Assembly: GCA_034665305.1 (NCBI GenBank)
Contig: JAXDFZ010000006.1
Location: forward strand, 1 to 64,000
Direction of reading: 5' to 3'
Origin: DASXRU01 sp034665305
GTDB lineage: Bacteria > Acidobacteriota > Blastocatellia > Pyrinomonadales > Pyrinomonadaceae
DNA: 64,000 nucleotides
The position numbers and the translations under genes are program-made. The notes under the pieces were generated by a model, which did no database searches, was not told the origin of the DNA, and was given only the letters and a program-made list of their open reading frames with translations. Each line of letters starts with the position of its first letter. Within the stretch, counting starts at the first letter, position 1. Below are positions 18,821 to 27,667 of this stretch, in pieces.

Positions 18821-20128
18821 TTAATGCGTAGCTGAACGCACCAGTTCCTTTGCCTCTTCAAGAATGTTGGTCAGTCGCGAGTAATAATCATCAGCCCCGT
18901 AGTTGCCGAGACGCTTGCGGCCGCGCTCAATAAGAGTGCGGCGCAAATCGTCTTCCAGCCACAACCTGCGAATTCCGTCAGCTATCGCTTCCACCGATAG
19001 CGGGTCAACGAGGATGGCTGCGTCTCCGCATTGCTCCCGAATACCTCGCACGTCGGAAGTGAGCACCGGACAATCGAAAGCCCAGGCTTCCAGGGTGGGA
19101 ATGTTCGTCGGCCCAAAGAAAGTGGGCATCACGAGTGCCTGGGCGCCGGCGTAAAGCCCCGGCATGTCTTCGTCAGGCACGTAACCGAGATAATGAATCT
19201 GATCCTGAATTCCGAGTTGATGCGCGAGCCTCATCGCATAATTGTAAGTCGCCTCGCGAATCTCTCCGGCGTAAAAACCGCAGAACAGGATGGGGATTTC
19301 GAGACCACACTCTTGTCGCAGTAATGCCAAAGCCTGGACCAGGCGAACATGGTTCTTGTGGGGCCAAAACTGGGCTGGGTAAAACAGGTAACGCTGCGGG
19401 AGTTCATAAATATCGGACACGCGCTGACGCTCGCTTTCCATGCCGGTCGCTGGCGGAAAGCAAGAGGGAAGGAAGGGTAGCGTCTTGACCCGATCTTCTT
19501 TCAAACCGAATTGGCCATAAAGATTGAGTATATCTTCCCGGCTAACTTCCGAGTCAGCGATGATTAAGGTCGCGTGCCGGGTGCCGTTGCGGAAAAGATA
19601 TTCCCGCCACTCCCATTCGCCGTTTGCCGAAACTTCGGGAAACTCAGGCTGCAGTCGGTGCTGGACGTCATGAATCGCCATGACGTATGGAATTCGTGAC
19701 TCGAAAGATAATGAATTAGTGGTGGGATAGACCATCAGTTGCATTCCGCAACGAGAGAACCAGCGCTGAAGTTCAGGACGAGGACGCACCACATCCACTG
19801 AGGAGGCTATCGTCGCCCTTGACGAAGCAGGTCCTCGGCCCCGCGATGCCAGCCAGCGCGTGGCGCTGCCGTGGGCAGTATCACCGACTGCGCGCCTGAC
19901 CGCCGTGGAAGCTTGACGGCGCAGAGTTTGCGGTAACAAAGGCCTGACACTCCAGCGCTGGTTCCCGGTAGCGGTAACCGCGGGATGCTTTGAGCCGTGC
20001 TCCGTAAAAACGGTCCACTCGTCGCCGCCGGGCGAGCCCCAGTCGCGCAGAGCGCGCAGCATGGTGACGCTGTACTGATAAATACCGCCGTCGAGCGTAT
20101 TCAAGTTGGGTACGATACCAAGGCGCAT
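18821..20128 (-). CDS. GT4-type (GT-B) glycosyltransferase
   Basis: 435 residues. N-terminal Rossmann domain begins MRLGIVPNLNTLDGGIYQYSVTMLRAL. The C-terminal domain has YLFYPAQFWPHKNHVRLVQALALL, IHYLGYVPDEDMPGLYAGAQALVMPTFFGPTNIPTLEAWAFDCPVLTSDVRG. These are the donor-binding features of glycosyltransferases group 1, including the E in the E-x7-E-like region. About residues 85-130 hold a low-complexity Ser/Arg-rich insert. Likely adds a sugar to the lipid-linked glycan. It lies 3 bases after the neighbouring methyltransferase. Confidence 0.87.
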   Translation of the reverse strand: MRLGIVPNLNTLDGGIYQYSVTMLRALRDWGSPGGDEWTVFTEHGSKHPAVTATGNQRWSVRPLLPQTLRRQASTAVRRAVGDTAHGSATRWLASRGRGPASSRATIASSVDVVRPRPELQRWFSRCGMQLMVYPTTNSLSFESRIPYVMAIHDVQHRLQPEFPEVSANGEWEWREYLFRNGTRHATLIIADSEVSREDILNLYGQFGLKEDRVKTLPFLPSCFPPATGMESERQRVSDIYELPQRYLFYPAQFWPHKNHVRLVQALALLRQECGLEIPILFCGFYAGEIREATYNYAMRLAHQLGIQDQIHYLGYVPDEDMPGLYAGAQALVMPTFFGPTNIPTLEAWAFDCPVLTSDVRGIREQCGDAAILVDPLSVEAIADGIRRLWLEDDLRRTLIERGRKRLGNYGADDYYSRLTNILEEAKELVRSATH

Positions 20129-20131
20129 GTT

Positions 20132-20956
20132 TTATTTGTTACGAACAACCTTCTGAAGCAGATACGAGCCATGGATGGCAGGCTCCGGCACACCTTCAAT
20201 TTGGAAAACCTCGCTGCCTGCTTCCCGGGCCACGATAGTAAAACCCAACTTCTCAATCAGCGCGTCAAACTCCGCTCTATTAAAAACTCGGACGGCGTGA
20301 TCCTCAACTCCCCAATCGGATCGAACATGTTGCAGCACGAGCTGGGTCGGGCGCTCACTCCAGATCGGCAATCGGCTAAGCAGAGTATAGCCGCTGGAGA
20401 CCCGATGCAGTTCCGCCAAGGTCTGGCGATAGTCATTGAGGCATTGAATTACGCCGCTGGCCATGACGACCTGGAAAGCGTCGTCGTCAAAAGGGAGGCA
20501 CCCGTTTTCCCTGATCACTTCAAAGCGAATGCCAGGGTGGCGCATCCTGCACCAGGCGAGAACCTCCTCATTAACGTCAATGCCAACGTACTTCCAATTC
20601 TTCGTGGCCGGGTAGTGCTGCAGCACAACCCGGTACAACCCATTGCCGCAGCCGAAATCCAGCAGTGACGCGGCTGGCAGATTAATGCGATCGATCAGCG
20701 CTAGGTTGTCGCGCACAATTGGTGACGCGAACGCCGCGGACGGCGACTGCCCTGCAAGATCGAGGTCGAACGTTTCGATGCCATGCTTAAATCGCTCAGC
20801 GACGGCAGCGGTCGTCCATGATGAGCCATTGCCTTCCGGCCATTCGTTCACTAATTCATAAGTGACAAAAAACCGGGGCCCGCCTGCGGGGATAGCTCGC
20901 CTTATGGTTCGCTTGACACTGGCAGGCAAAACCTTGCGCATAACTCTTTTGAACAT
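20132..20956 (-). CDS. Class I SAM-dependent methyltransferase
   Basis: 274 residues from ATG 20956; the open frame extends to a TTG at 20980, but ATG is preferred. The start is basic (MFKRVMRKVLPASVKRTIRRAI). SAM motif I is LLDFGCGNGLYRVVLQHY, then YVGIDVNEEVLAWC and FDDDAFQVVMASGVIQCL. Methyltransf-11-like domain. First gene of the minus-strand glycan cluster, three bases upstream of the GT4 gene. Probable sugar or lipid-carrier-linked glycan methylase. Confidence 0.85.
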   Translation of the reverse strand: MFKRVMRKVLPASVKRTIRRAIPAGGPRFFVTYELVNEWPEGNGSSWTTAAVAERFKHGIETFDLDLAGQSPSAAFASPIVRDNLALIDRINLPAASLLDFGCGNGLYRVVLQHYPATKNWKYVGIDVNEEVLAWCRMRHPGIRFEVIRENGCLPFDDDAFQVVMASGVIQCLNDYRQTLAELHRVSSGYTLLSRLPIWSERPTQLVLQHVRSDWGVEDHAVRVFNRAEFDALIEKLGFTIVAREAGSEVFQIEGVPEPAIHGSYLLQKVVRNK

Positions 20957-21176
20957 TTGTAATTCAGATGGGCGAGGCAATACGTGTTCATCTCGCCGCT
21001 ACGCTTGACCGGGGTTGGCGCAGTATAGGGAAGTTGCCCTATACGTGCAACCGACAACGCAAAGCTGAGCGTGATCGTGACGGCTCAACGGCAAGTTCCG
21101 GCTTAATATTTTCCGACGGCAGTGCAGGCAACGAATCATTAACTCCCTGAGCGTTGCGGCACCCAACGCATTTGTC

Positions 21177-21205
21177 TTGAACCGGATTGCCTTTCCGGCT
21201 AAGGT
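21177..21205 (+). promoter_or_regulatory. Predicted promoter of the sugar importer operon
   Basis: TTGAAC at 21177-21182, 17-base spacer ending TTTCCGGC, TAAGGT at 21200-21205, same block as at 15445-15474. The ATG follows only 10 bases after the -10, so the mRNA would be leaderless or nearly so; no Shine-Dalgarno precedes the ATG. Confidence 0.55.
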
Positions 21206-21214
21206 ACGCCGCAA

Positions 21215-22561
21215 ATGAAAACGAATCAGCGCTCAAACGGCGCGCGCCGCCTTGATCACAGGTCGCCAGGGATAACATTGGCTATTCTCTGCGGTGCAAT
21301 TCTTTTTTTATGGACCATTGGCCTGACCGCTTGTCGGCGAAATGAACCCCAGAGCGGCAAGACCCTGACTCTGGCGGTGAACTCCGGCGTCGAAGGCGAC
21401 GCCCTAAAACAGGCAGCGCTGGATTATGAAAAGCAGACCGGGGTGCACATCAACATTGCCGAGTTTCCCTATGCCAACTTGTTCGAGAAGGAATTGCTCG
21501 ATCTGAATGCGCATACCGGCGCTTACGACCTAATCATGCTCGACGATCCCTGGTTTCCTAAGTTTGGAAAGCAGCAGTTGCTGACTGAGCTGACCCCATT
21601 GCTCGAGAGTCGCGGGCAAAAAGGTCCGGACGCTGACTTTGTACCGGCTTCGCTCGCGTTAGGGCGCGAACCGTACCAGACGGGCGCGTTGTATGCGTTG
21701 CCATACGTGGGCAACTCGCAATTGCTTTTCTACCGCAAAGACCTTTTCGCAATGCACACCTTAATGGAACCGGTTACCTGGGACGAAGTGCTGTCCGCCG
21801 CGAAGATAATCAGCGAACAGGAAACAGCCGGGGCGCCGGGTGGTGGCAAAGTTTATGGCTATGTCATGCGCGCGGCGCAGGGCAACGCAGCGGTCGCGGA
21901 TTTCATGCCGATCTTCTGGGCTTTTGGCGGTGAAATGTTTGACGCCGGCGGCCAGCCTGCGGTTAACAGCGCCGAAGGGATTGCCGCGCTGAACTTCATG
22001 TTGGAGCTGGGGAAATATTCACCGCCCGGCTACGCCAGTTTTAACGCCGACGACGTGGGCGCGCACCTGTTGCAGGGCACTGCCGCGATTTCCATCAACT
22101 GGCCGGCGTGGATCAGTTCGTTTAGCGATCCCGCTAAATCAAAAGTAATCGGCAAGATGGAGTTTACTGCGATGCCGGGCGCTAAAAATCCGGGGCGCGC
22201 CGAGATCGGCAACTGGCTAATTGCCATTCCTCGCGACTCCAAAAACAAAGAGGCTGCCTGCGACTTCCTGGTGTGGGCCACCAGCGCCGAACAAATGAAG
22301 CGCTCGGCTGAGCGCGGCAACCCGCCGACGCGCAAGTCACTCTTTAACGATCCGGAACTGGTCAAAAAGTTTCCCGCCTATCCGGCGCAATTGCGTTCCC
22401 TCGAGAGTTCACGGCCACGACCGCGTACGCCATTCTGGAACGAGATTGAAAACGCGTTCGGGATTTATCTTTCCAAAGCCAACAGCGGTGAGTTGTCCGC
22501 GGTCGATGCCCTCAACCAGGCGAACACTGAGATTGCAAAGATTCTTGAGCGCGGAAAATAA
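21215..22561 (+). CDS. ABC sugar transporter, extracellular solute-binding lipoprotein
   Basis: 448 residues. The N-terminal hydrophobic segment (ITLAILCGAILFLWTIGLTAC) ends in a lipobox-like LTAC, so the mature protein would start at Cys40 and be lipid-anchored. The rest is a family-1 (MalE/UgpB type) solute-binding fold: LTLAVNSGVEGDALKQAALDYEKQTGVHINI, YDLIMLDDPW, PYVGNSQLLFYRKDLF, VTWDEVLSAAKII, FQG-type cleft segments, PTRKSLFNDPELV. First gene of the importer; the permease starts at or inside its last codons. Confidence 0.9.
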   Translation: MKTNQRSNGARRLDHRSPGITLAILCGAILFLWTIGLTACRRNEPQSGKTLTLAVNSGVEGDALKQAALDYEKQTGVHINIAEFPYANLFEKELLDLNAHTGAYDLIMLDDPWFPKFGKQQLLTELTPLLESRGQKGPDADFVPASLALGREPYQTGALYALPYVGNSQLLFYRKDLFAMHTLMEPVTWDEVLSAAKIISEQETAGAPGGGKVYGYVMRAAQGNAAVADFMPIFWAFGGEMFDAGGQPAVNSAEGIAALNFMLELGKYSPPGYASFNADDVGAHLLQGTAAISINWPAWISSFSDPAKSKVIGKMEFTAMPGAKNPGRAEIGNWLIAIPRDSKNKEAACDFLVWATSAEQMKRSAERGNPPTRKSLFNDPELVKKFPAYPAQLRSLESSRPRPRTPFWNEIENAFGIYLSKANSGELSAVDALNQANTEIAKILERGK

Positions 22562-23450
22562 ATTGGCCGTAACGGCGCGTGCCCGCGGAATTGGTTCGGA
22601 CCGCAACCTTGCCTACGCGTTGGTGGCGCCGAGCGTTGCGGTGCTGTTGGCGCTGTCGATCTATCCTCTTATTCATGCAGTCACAATCAGTTTGCACGTA
22701 AGCGCCGGCGGACTGTCGCGTTGGAGCTTCGGAAACTTCGTTCGCCTGGTGTCCGATCGATTTTTCTTGTCGGCGCTGGCCCATACGATGATTTTCGCGG
22801 CCAGTGCCTTGACGATCGAGTTCTTGCTGGGACTCGGTCTCGCAGTGCTCTTGAACCAGAAGATGCGCGGGCGCGGTTTGTTTCGTGCCGGATTGCTGGT
22901 GCCCATGATGCTGCCGACTGTCGTGGTTGGCGTCGTTTGGCGGCTGATGCTGAATACGAATTTCGGCGCCATCAATGGAACGTTGCAGGGCGCGGGCTTT
23001 AACACAACGGGACTAACGTGGACCTCTTCGCCGGGGCTGGCGATGATTTCAATTATCGCGGTTGATGTCTGGCAGTGGACGCCTTTCATGTTTTTGATCC
23101 TGCTCGCGGGATTGCAAGCGATTCCGCAGGAACCCTACGAAGCGGCCTTGATCGATGGGTCGAGCGCCTGGCAGACGTTCCGCCATGTGACTTTGCCTTT
23201 GGTGAAACCCGCGATCCTGGTCGCGCTGCTGTTGCGGACCATGGATTTGCTGCGCGTGTTCGATCAGGTTTTCATTCTTACGGAAGGCGGGCCGGGTTTT
23301 GCGACCGAGACGATCAGTCTGTACATCTATCGCACCGCTTTTCGTTTTTCCGCCTTTGGTTACGCGGCCGCGATGTCGTTTGTGCTGTTGCTGATTACCA
23401 ACATTATCAGCGCTTTTTACATTCGAGTTCTGCAGGCGCGCGAGCTTTAG
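22545..23450 (+). CDS. ABC sugar transporter permease, MalF-type
   Basis: About 301 residues. The open frame extends upstream to 22446 inside the binding-protein gene, but homology starts near NLAYALVAPSVAVLLALSIYPL. The likely start is TTG 22545, overlapping the upstream gene by 17 bases, or TTG 22563 immediately after its stop; there is no in-frame ATG nearby. Six membrane helices; the EAA loop reads EPYEAALIDGSSAWQTFRHVTLPLVKPA. Forms a heterodimer with the MalG-type permease at 23553. Confidence 0.88.
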   Translation: MSAENKLAVTARARGIGSDRNLAYALVAPSVAVLLALSIYPLIHAVTISLHVSAGGLSRWSFGNFVRLVSDRFFLSALAHTMIFAASALTIEFLLGLGLAVLLNQKMRGRGLFRAGLLVPMMLPTVVVGVVWRLMLNTNFGAINGTLQGAGFNTTGLTWTSSPGLAMISIIAVDVWQWTPFMFLILLAGLQAIPQEPYEAALIDGSSAWQTFRHVTLPLVKPAILVALLLRTMDLLRVFDQVFILTEGGPGFATETISLYIYRTAFRFSAFGYAAAMSFVLLLITNIISAFYIRVLQAREL

Positions 23451-23541
23451 GTCAGAACCGCCTGCGGTAGCGGGCGGTTTGAGAACCCAGGAAATTGTTC
23501 CCATGGAGATCAACCGTCCGCTACCGCAGGCGGTTCTGACT
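23451..23541. repeat. Inverted repeat (CCGCCTGCGGTAGCGGGCGG family) inside the importer operon
   Basis: Arms at 23451-23480 and 23512-23540, near-perfect inverses around CGCCTGCGGTAGCGGGCGG, with about a 30-base spacer. It separates the two permease genes without a strand change. The same arm recurs inside the EgtB-like CDS (45985-46017) and at 61707-61731. Confidence 0.88.
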
Positions 23542-23552
23542 GGGCGGTTGGC

Positions 23553-24389
23553 ATGCTGAACCACACTTCTAAAAGCGTCCTCCGGTATGCGCTGGTCTTA
23601 TTGGCGCTGCTGGCGGCGCTCACCCCGGTTTACTGGATGCTGACGATTTCATTGAAGCGCGAAGTCGATCAGTTCGCCGTGCCGCCGCATTGGTTTTCCT
23701 TTGCGCCAACGCTGGAGCATTACGTCGATGCCTTCGTGCGCCGATCGTTTGGACAGTATCTTGTGACCAGTGCGATCGTCGCCGTCTGCTCGACCGGTTG
23801 CGCGTTGTTGATTGGCACACTCGCAGCCTATGCACTCGCCAGATTTAGTTTTCCGCGGCGGCTCGACCGCAAATTGTCCCTCTGGATACTATCCACTCGC
23901 ATGTTTCCGCCGATCGTTACCGCGATCCCACTTTTCCTGATGATGCGCGATGTCGGCTTATTGAATACGAGAGCATCGCTGATCATTCTTTACACGGGTT
24001 TCAATCTTCCTTTTGTTGTCTGGATGATGCGCGGGTTCTTTTTGGAAGTACCGCGCGAGTTGGAGGAAGCGGCAATGGTTGATGGCGATTCACGCCTCGG
24101 AGCTTTGCGCCGGGTGCTTTTGCCCCTCGTGGCGCCGGGGTTGGCGGCGACCGCAGTTTTCTGTCTGATTATCTCGTGGAACGAATTTCTCTTTGCCCTC
24201 GTGCTGGCGCAGACAGATGCGGCGATGACACTGCCCGTCGGCATCGCCGGACGGGTAACGCAATACGAGATTAAGTGGGGAGTGATGAGCGCCGCCGGCG
24301 TCGTGGCCATGCTGCCAATATTAGTTTTCGCAATGGCGGTGCAGAAGTATCTGGTGCGTGGTTTGTCGTTGGGTGCAGTCAAAGGGTAA
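23553..24389 (+). CDS. ABC sugar transporter permease, MalG-type
   Basis: 278 residues, six helices. Begins with VLLALLAALTPVYWMLTISLK, then the periplasmic FSFAPTLEHYVDAFVRRSFGQYLVTSAIVA. The EAA motif is ELEEAAMVDGDSRLGALRRVLLPLVAPG; the C-terminus ends KYLVRGLSLGAVKG, the usual MalG/UgpE end. Partner of the MalF-type permease. Confidence 0.92.
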   Translation: MLNHTSKSVLRYALVLLALLAALTPVYWMLTISLKREVDQFAVPPHWFSFAPTLEHYVDAFVRRSFGQYLVTSAIVAVCSTGCALLIGTLAAYALARFSFPRRLDRKLSLWILSTRMFPPIVTAIPLFLMMRDVGLLNTRASLIILYTGFNLPFVVWMMRGFFLEVPRELEEAAMVDGDSRLGALRRVLLPLVAPGLAATAVFCLIISWNEFLFALVLAQTDAAMTLPVGIAGRVTQYEIKWGVMSAAGVVAMLPILVFAMAVQKYLVRGLSLGAVKG

Positions 24390-24430
24390 GGCCTTGCGGC
24401 TGCAAGATTTCTGATTAAATGATCAACTCC

Positions 24431-24538
24431 TTGGAGGGCGGTGGCAAGCGAAGCGCGACACCGCTTTGGATTTTCTGGTTTGTTTGTCAACGACGGACCA
24501 AAGCGCCGTCGCGCTGCGCTCTGCCGGCGCACTCCAAG
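24431..24538. repeat. Family-B long inverted repeat, copy 1
   Basis: Left part GGCGGTGGCAAGCGAAGCGC...CGCTTTGGA, right part CCAAAGCGCCGTCGC...CGCTCTGCCGGCGCACTCC, about 35-base arms inverted to each other around a short spacer. It lies between the permease and ATPase genes of one operon. Other copies: 27668, 28746, 34730, 39723, 49256, 59344, 62632. Confidence 0.88.
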
Positions 24539-24559
24539 AGCTGACGCTCTGCTCAAGCT

Positions 24560-25636
24560 ATGGATATACGTTTCGAGAAAGTTACGAAGGCCTTCGGTTC
24601 CGCGGTCGTAGTTGACGACTTATCGCTCGTCGTCGATGACGGCGAGTTTGTGGTCCTGCTCGGGCCCTCAGGCTGCGGCAAATCAACTACGTTGCGCATG
24701 CTGGCCGGCCTTGAAGAAATTACTTCGGGGGAAATCTTTATTGGTGACGAACGAGTAAATGAAGTCGCCACGCAACGCCGTGACCTGGCGATGGTCTTTC
24801 AAAATTATGCGCTTTATCCGCACATGACCGTGGCCGGGAACATTGCGTATCCGCTGCGAATACGGAAACTGCCCCTCGCAGAAATCAGCGATCGGGTTGC
24901 CCGGGTTGGCGCGTTGCTGGAAATCGGCGGTTTGCTGGAACGCAAGCCGCGTGATCTTTCCGGGGGCGAACGGCAGCGCGTGGCCCTGGCCCGCGCAATC
25001 GTTCGCGAGCCGCGGGCTTATTTGATGGACGAGCCGCTCTCAAATCTCGATGCGCGGTTGCGGGTGCAGATGCGCGGCGAGCTGAAGCGGCTGCAGCATG
25101 AACTCGGAACTACGACGATCTACGTCACGCACGATCAAGCGGAAGCGATGACCCTGGCCCATCGCGTGGCCGTAATGCATAAGGGCAGGCTTCAGCAATT
25201 TGATACGCCGCTGACTATTTACGATGCTCCGGCGAATCGGTTTGTAGCGGAGTTTGTCGGGAACCCGGGCATGAATTTTATCGCCGGCCGGATCGATACT
25301 GCGACGCGAGCTTTCATAGGCGATAAGCTTTCGCTGGCGTTGGACACGACGCAGCTCGAAAAGCTGAAGGGAGTTGCGCCGGATCAGCGCGTGACTTTAG
25401 GAATTCGTCCGGAGCACGTTCACGTGACCACCAATGAAAGTTCGGACTGGCTGCCGGCGAGCGTGTACGTCACCGAATTAATGGGCAGTGAGACATTTGT
25501 TTTTCTGAACCTGGGCGACAATAGAATAATCGCGCGGGCGGCTAGTGAGTTCCGGGCCGATGTCGAAACCACGGTTTGGATTAAACTCGACATGAGTCGG
25601 GCCCATTTCTTTGGTAGCGATGGCAAGCGACTTTGA
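24560..25636 (+). CDS. ABC sugar transporter ATPase, MalK/UgpC-type
   Basis: 358 residues. Walker A GPSGCGKST (35-43), Q-loop FQNYALYPHMTV, signature LSGGERQRVALARAIV, Walker B YLMDEPLSNLDA, H-loop VTHDQAEAMTLA. The C-terminal about 120 residues form an OB-type (TOBE) regulatory domain (TLGIRPEHVHV, YVTELMGSETFVFLNLGD), as in CUT1 importers. Energises the 22545/23553 permease pair. Confidence 0.93.
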   Translation: MDIRFEKVTKAFGSAVVVDDLSLVVDDGEFVVLLGPSGCGKSTTLRMLAGLEEITSGEIFIGDERVNEVATQRRDLAMVFQNYALYPHMTVAGNIAYPLRIRKLPLAEISDRVARVGALLEIGGLLERKPRDLSGGERQRVALARAIVREPRAYLMDEPLSNLDARLRVQMRGELKRLQHELGTTTIYVTHDQAEAMTLAHRVAVMHKGRLQQFDTPLTIYDAPANRFVAEFVGNPGMNFIAGRIDTATRAFIGDKLSLALDTTQLEKLKGVAPDQRVTLGIRPEHVHVTTNESSDWLPASVYVTELMGSETFVFLNLGDNRIIARAASEFRADVETTVWIKLDMSRAHFFGSDGKRL

Positions 25637-25647
25637 CTTGTCTGGCT

Positions 25648-25721
25648 TTCCGTGGCCGCCCTGCGGGGACGTTGATTGAAACGCGACGAAGGGGGCGGCC
25701 ACGGAGTGCCGCCCCTACATA
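25648..25721. repeat. Inverted repeat (GTGGCCGCCC...GGGCGGCCAC) after the ATPase gene
   Basis: Imperfect inverted arms CCGTGGCCGCCCTGCGGGG (about 25650) and GGGGGCGGCCACGGAG (about 25690) in the gap before the isomerase-like gene. Related to the GGGGCGTCCC-type repeat at 11469. Confidence 0.65.
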
Positions 25722-25739
25722 TCCACCACGAGGGACTGA

Positions 25740-26570
25740 ATGAAACTTGCACTTAACGGCGCCACCACAATGAAGGCGGATTTGCGCACTGACATCCTCG
25801 CGGCCCAGGCGGCCAGTTTTGATTACGTTGAGATCTGGGCAGCAAAGCTTCGCAATTACCTGATACACGAATCCGGTTCCGTAGCTGATCTGCGGAGACT
25901 TTTTGAGGCGTCTGCGGTTGAACCTCTAAGCATAAACTCGATCGAGCACATCACGTTTCGCAGCGATGCGGATTACGCGAAGATTAAGAGCGAATGCGAG
26001 GAGCTCAGCTCAATAGCCGCCGCCCTTGAATGTCCGTACGTTGTGGTGGTACCCGGGAAGCTTCCGGCGAACCCGCCAACCAGAGAAGAAGTCATCGCGG
26101 AGTCAGTGCGAGTGTTATCCGAATTGGGCGAGATCGCGGGAAGCCATGGCGTCTCGCTGGCATTCGAATTCCTGGGCCAAACCGATTGCAGCGTGCAGAC
26201 ATTGGAACTCGCCAACGAGATCGTCTCCCGGGTGGCGCGGGCGAACGTCGGTCTGGTGATCGACAGTTTTCACTTCTACGCCGGCGGCTCGACCATCGAA
26301 ATGATTGAAGCGCTCGATCCGGAGCGCCTGTTCATCTTTCACATCAACGACGCAGAGGATTTGCCGCGCGAGCAATTGCAGGACAGTCATCGCTTGCTGC
26401 CGGGAGTTGGGATTCTGCCTTTATCGGAGATACTAAATGCGTTCAAGCGCATCGGCTATGATCGAGTAGCCAGCGTGGAAATCTTTCGGCCCGAATACTG
26501 GGAGCGCGATCCGTTCGAGTTAGCACGGGACGCGAAGAGCGCACTGAAAACTGTTTTAGGAGAAACCTAA
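25740..26570 (+). CDS. Sugar phosphate isomerase/epimerase-like TIM-barrel protein (AP-endonuclease 2 fold)
   Basis: 276 residues. Xylose-isomerase-like TIM barrel: FDYVEIWAAKLRNYL, GVSLAFEFLG (catalytic/metal Glu), GLVIDSFHFYAGGS (Asp/His ligands), IFHINDAEDLPREQL (His ligand) and SVEIFRPEYW (Glu ligand). The HINDAED...D.HRLLPGVGILPL segment is typical of IolI/IolH-like inositol or ketose enzymes. GAGGGA lies 5 bases before the ATG. Together with the importer and the downstream dehydrogenase it suggests uptake and oxidation of a polyol, inosose or uncommon sugar. Confidence 0.85.
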   Translation: MKLALNGATTMKADLRTDILAAQAASFDYVEIWAAKLRNYLIHESGSVADLRRLFEASAVEPLSINSIEHITFRSDADYAKIKSECEELSSIAAALECPYVVVVPGKLPANPPTREEVIAESVRVLSELGEIAGSHGVSLAFEFLGQTDCSVQTLELANEIVSRVARANVGLVIDSFHFYAGGSTIEMIEALDPERLFIFHINDAEDLPREQLQDSHRLLPGVGILPLSEILNAFKRIGYDRVASVEIFRPEYWERDPFELARDAKSALKTVLGET

Positions 26571-26578
26571 GAGCGGGG

Positions 26579-26672
26579 TCCGCAGATTACACAGATTTCG
26601 CAGAGAGGGGAAAACTCAGGCTGTCCTTAGTTCTCGTTCGTTAAAATCTGTGGAATCTGCGTAATCTGTGGA
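26579..26672. repeat. Family-F inverted repeat (CCGCAGATTACACAGATT)
   Basis: Left arm CCGCAGATTACACAGATTTC and right arm AATCTGCGTAATCTGTGGAC, inverse and imperfect, around a 50-base spacer. Copies at 33079 and 40269. Confidence 0.8.
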
Positions 26673-26690
26673 CAAATCGCTCATTATCCC

Positions 26691-27659
26691 ATGAAGAAAA
26701 TCACGATCGGAATTATTGGCGCCGGATACATCGGCGGCTTGCACGCCGGAATATTGGCGCGCGATGAGCGCGTTCAATTAACTGCGGTGCATGACACGGC
26801 TGCAGGGCGGGCGCAGGCGCTCGCGCAAACCTGCGGCGCACGGGTCTCCGAAAGCGCTGATGATGTTATTGCAAGCTGCGAAGCGATCTACATCACGACG
26901 CCCAATACCAAGCACACGGAACTCGCAATTGCAGCCGCAACTGCCGGCAGGCATGTCTTCTGCGAAAAGCCGATGGCGACGACTTTGGTCGACGCGCAAT
27001 CGGTACTGGCGGCGGCTGAGCATAGTTCCGGCGTCTTTCAGGTAGGCCACAACCGGCGCTTCGCTCCCGTTTATTCTGCGCTGAAGAACATCCTGGCAGA
27101 CAACACGCCGCATTCGGCCCATGTGAAAATGAATCGCGGCGAATTGCTGAATCCCGAATGGGTCGGCGACCCCAAACTCACGGGTGGGTTCCTTTACGAG
27201 ACGACCATCCACATGTTCGACATGATGCGGTTCCTCTTTGGCGAAGTGACTTTCCTGCAGGCCATTGGTTCGTCGCATGAATACCCGGAGGTCGATGATT
27301 TCTCCGTGCTCCTGAAATTCGCCGGCGGCATGCATGCGACGTTTGCTTCTTCGGCCGATGCGACCTGGCTGTTTCCCTTTGAACGCGTGGAAGTGTTTTG
27401 TCATCACGCCACCATCGCCACGCGGGAAATGGAAACATTGATTCAAACAGACGGATTGGATGGGCGGAACACGGAACATTCCATGCACGCGTTGGCGAAA
27501 GAGGAGAAGTGGGGTTACCAACAGGAAGATCGTAGTTTCATCGCTTCGATCGCAAACGGAACGCCTCCGGCCGTGACCGCGCTCGATGGTTTCAAATCAG
27601 TTGAGTTGGTGGATGCCTGTTATCGATCGGTGAGTAGCGGCGAGCCGGTGCGGTTTTAG
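26691..27659 (+). CDS. Gfo/Idh/MocA-family NAD(P)-dependent oxidoreductase
   Basis: 322 residues. N-terminal Rossmann motif ITIGIIGAGYIGGLHAGIL (residues 4-22), then CEAIYITTPNTKHTELAIAAATAGRHVFCEKPMATTL with the family catalytic EKP lysine, and the C-terminal GGFLYETTIHMFDMMRFLFGEV with the catalytic His of the G-x7-H helix. Similar to myo-inositol 2-dehydrogenases and related sugar dehydrogenases. Last gene of the 21215-27659 uptake/catabolism unit; it probably oxidises the imported sugar or the isomerase product. Confidence 0.9.
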   Translation: MKKITIGIIGAGYIGGLHAGILARDERVQLTAVHDTAAGRAQALAQTCGARVSESADDVIASCEAIYITTPNTKHTELAIAAATAGRHVFCEKPMATTLVDAQSVLAAAEHSSGVFQVGHNRRFAPVYSALKNILADNTPHSAHVKMNRGELLNPEWVGDPKLTGGFLYETTIHMFDMMRFLFGEVTFLQAIGSSHEYPEVDDFSVLLKFAGGMHATFASSADATWLFPFERVEVFCHHATIATREMETLIQTDGLDGRNTEHSMHALAKEEKWGYQQEDRSFIASIANGTPPAVTALDGFKSVELVDACYRSVSSGEPVRF

Positions 27660-27667
27660 GGAACTCT

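Noticed and set aside
26778..27521. Long minus-strand open frame (247 codons) opposite the dehydrogenase gene
   Set aside because: Antisense shadow of a clear Gfo/Idh/MocA gene.
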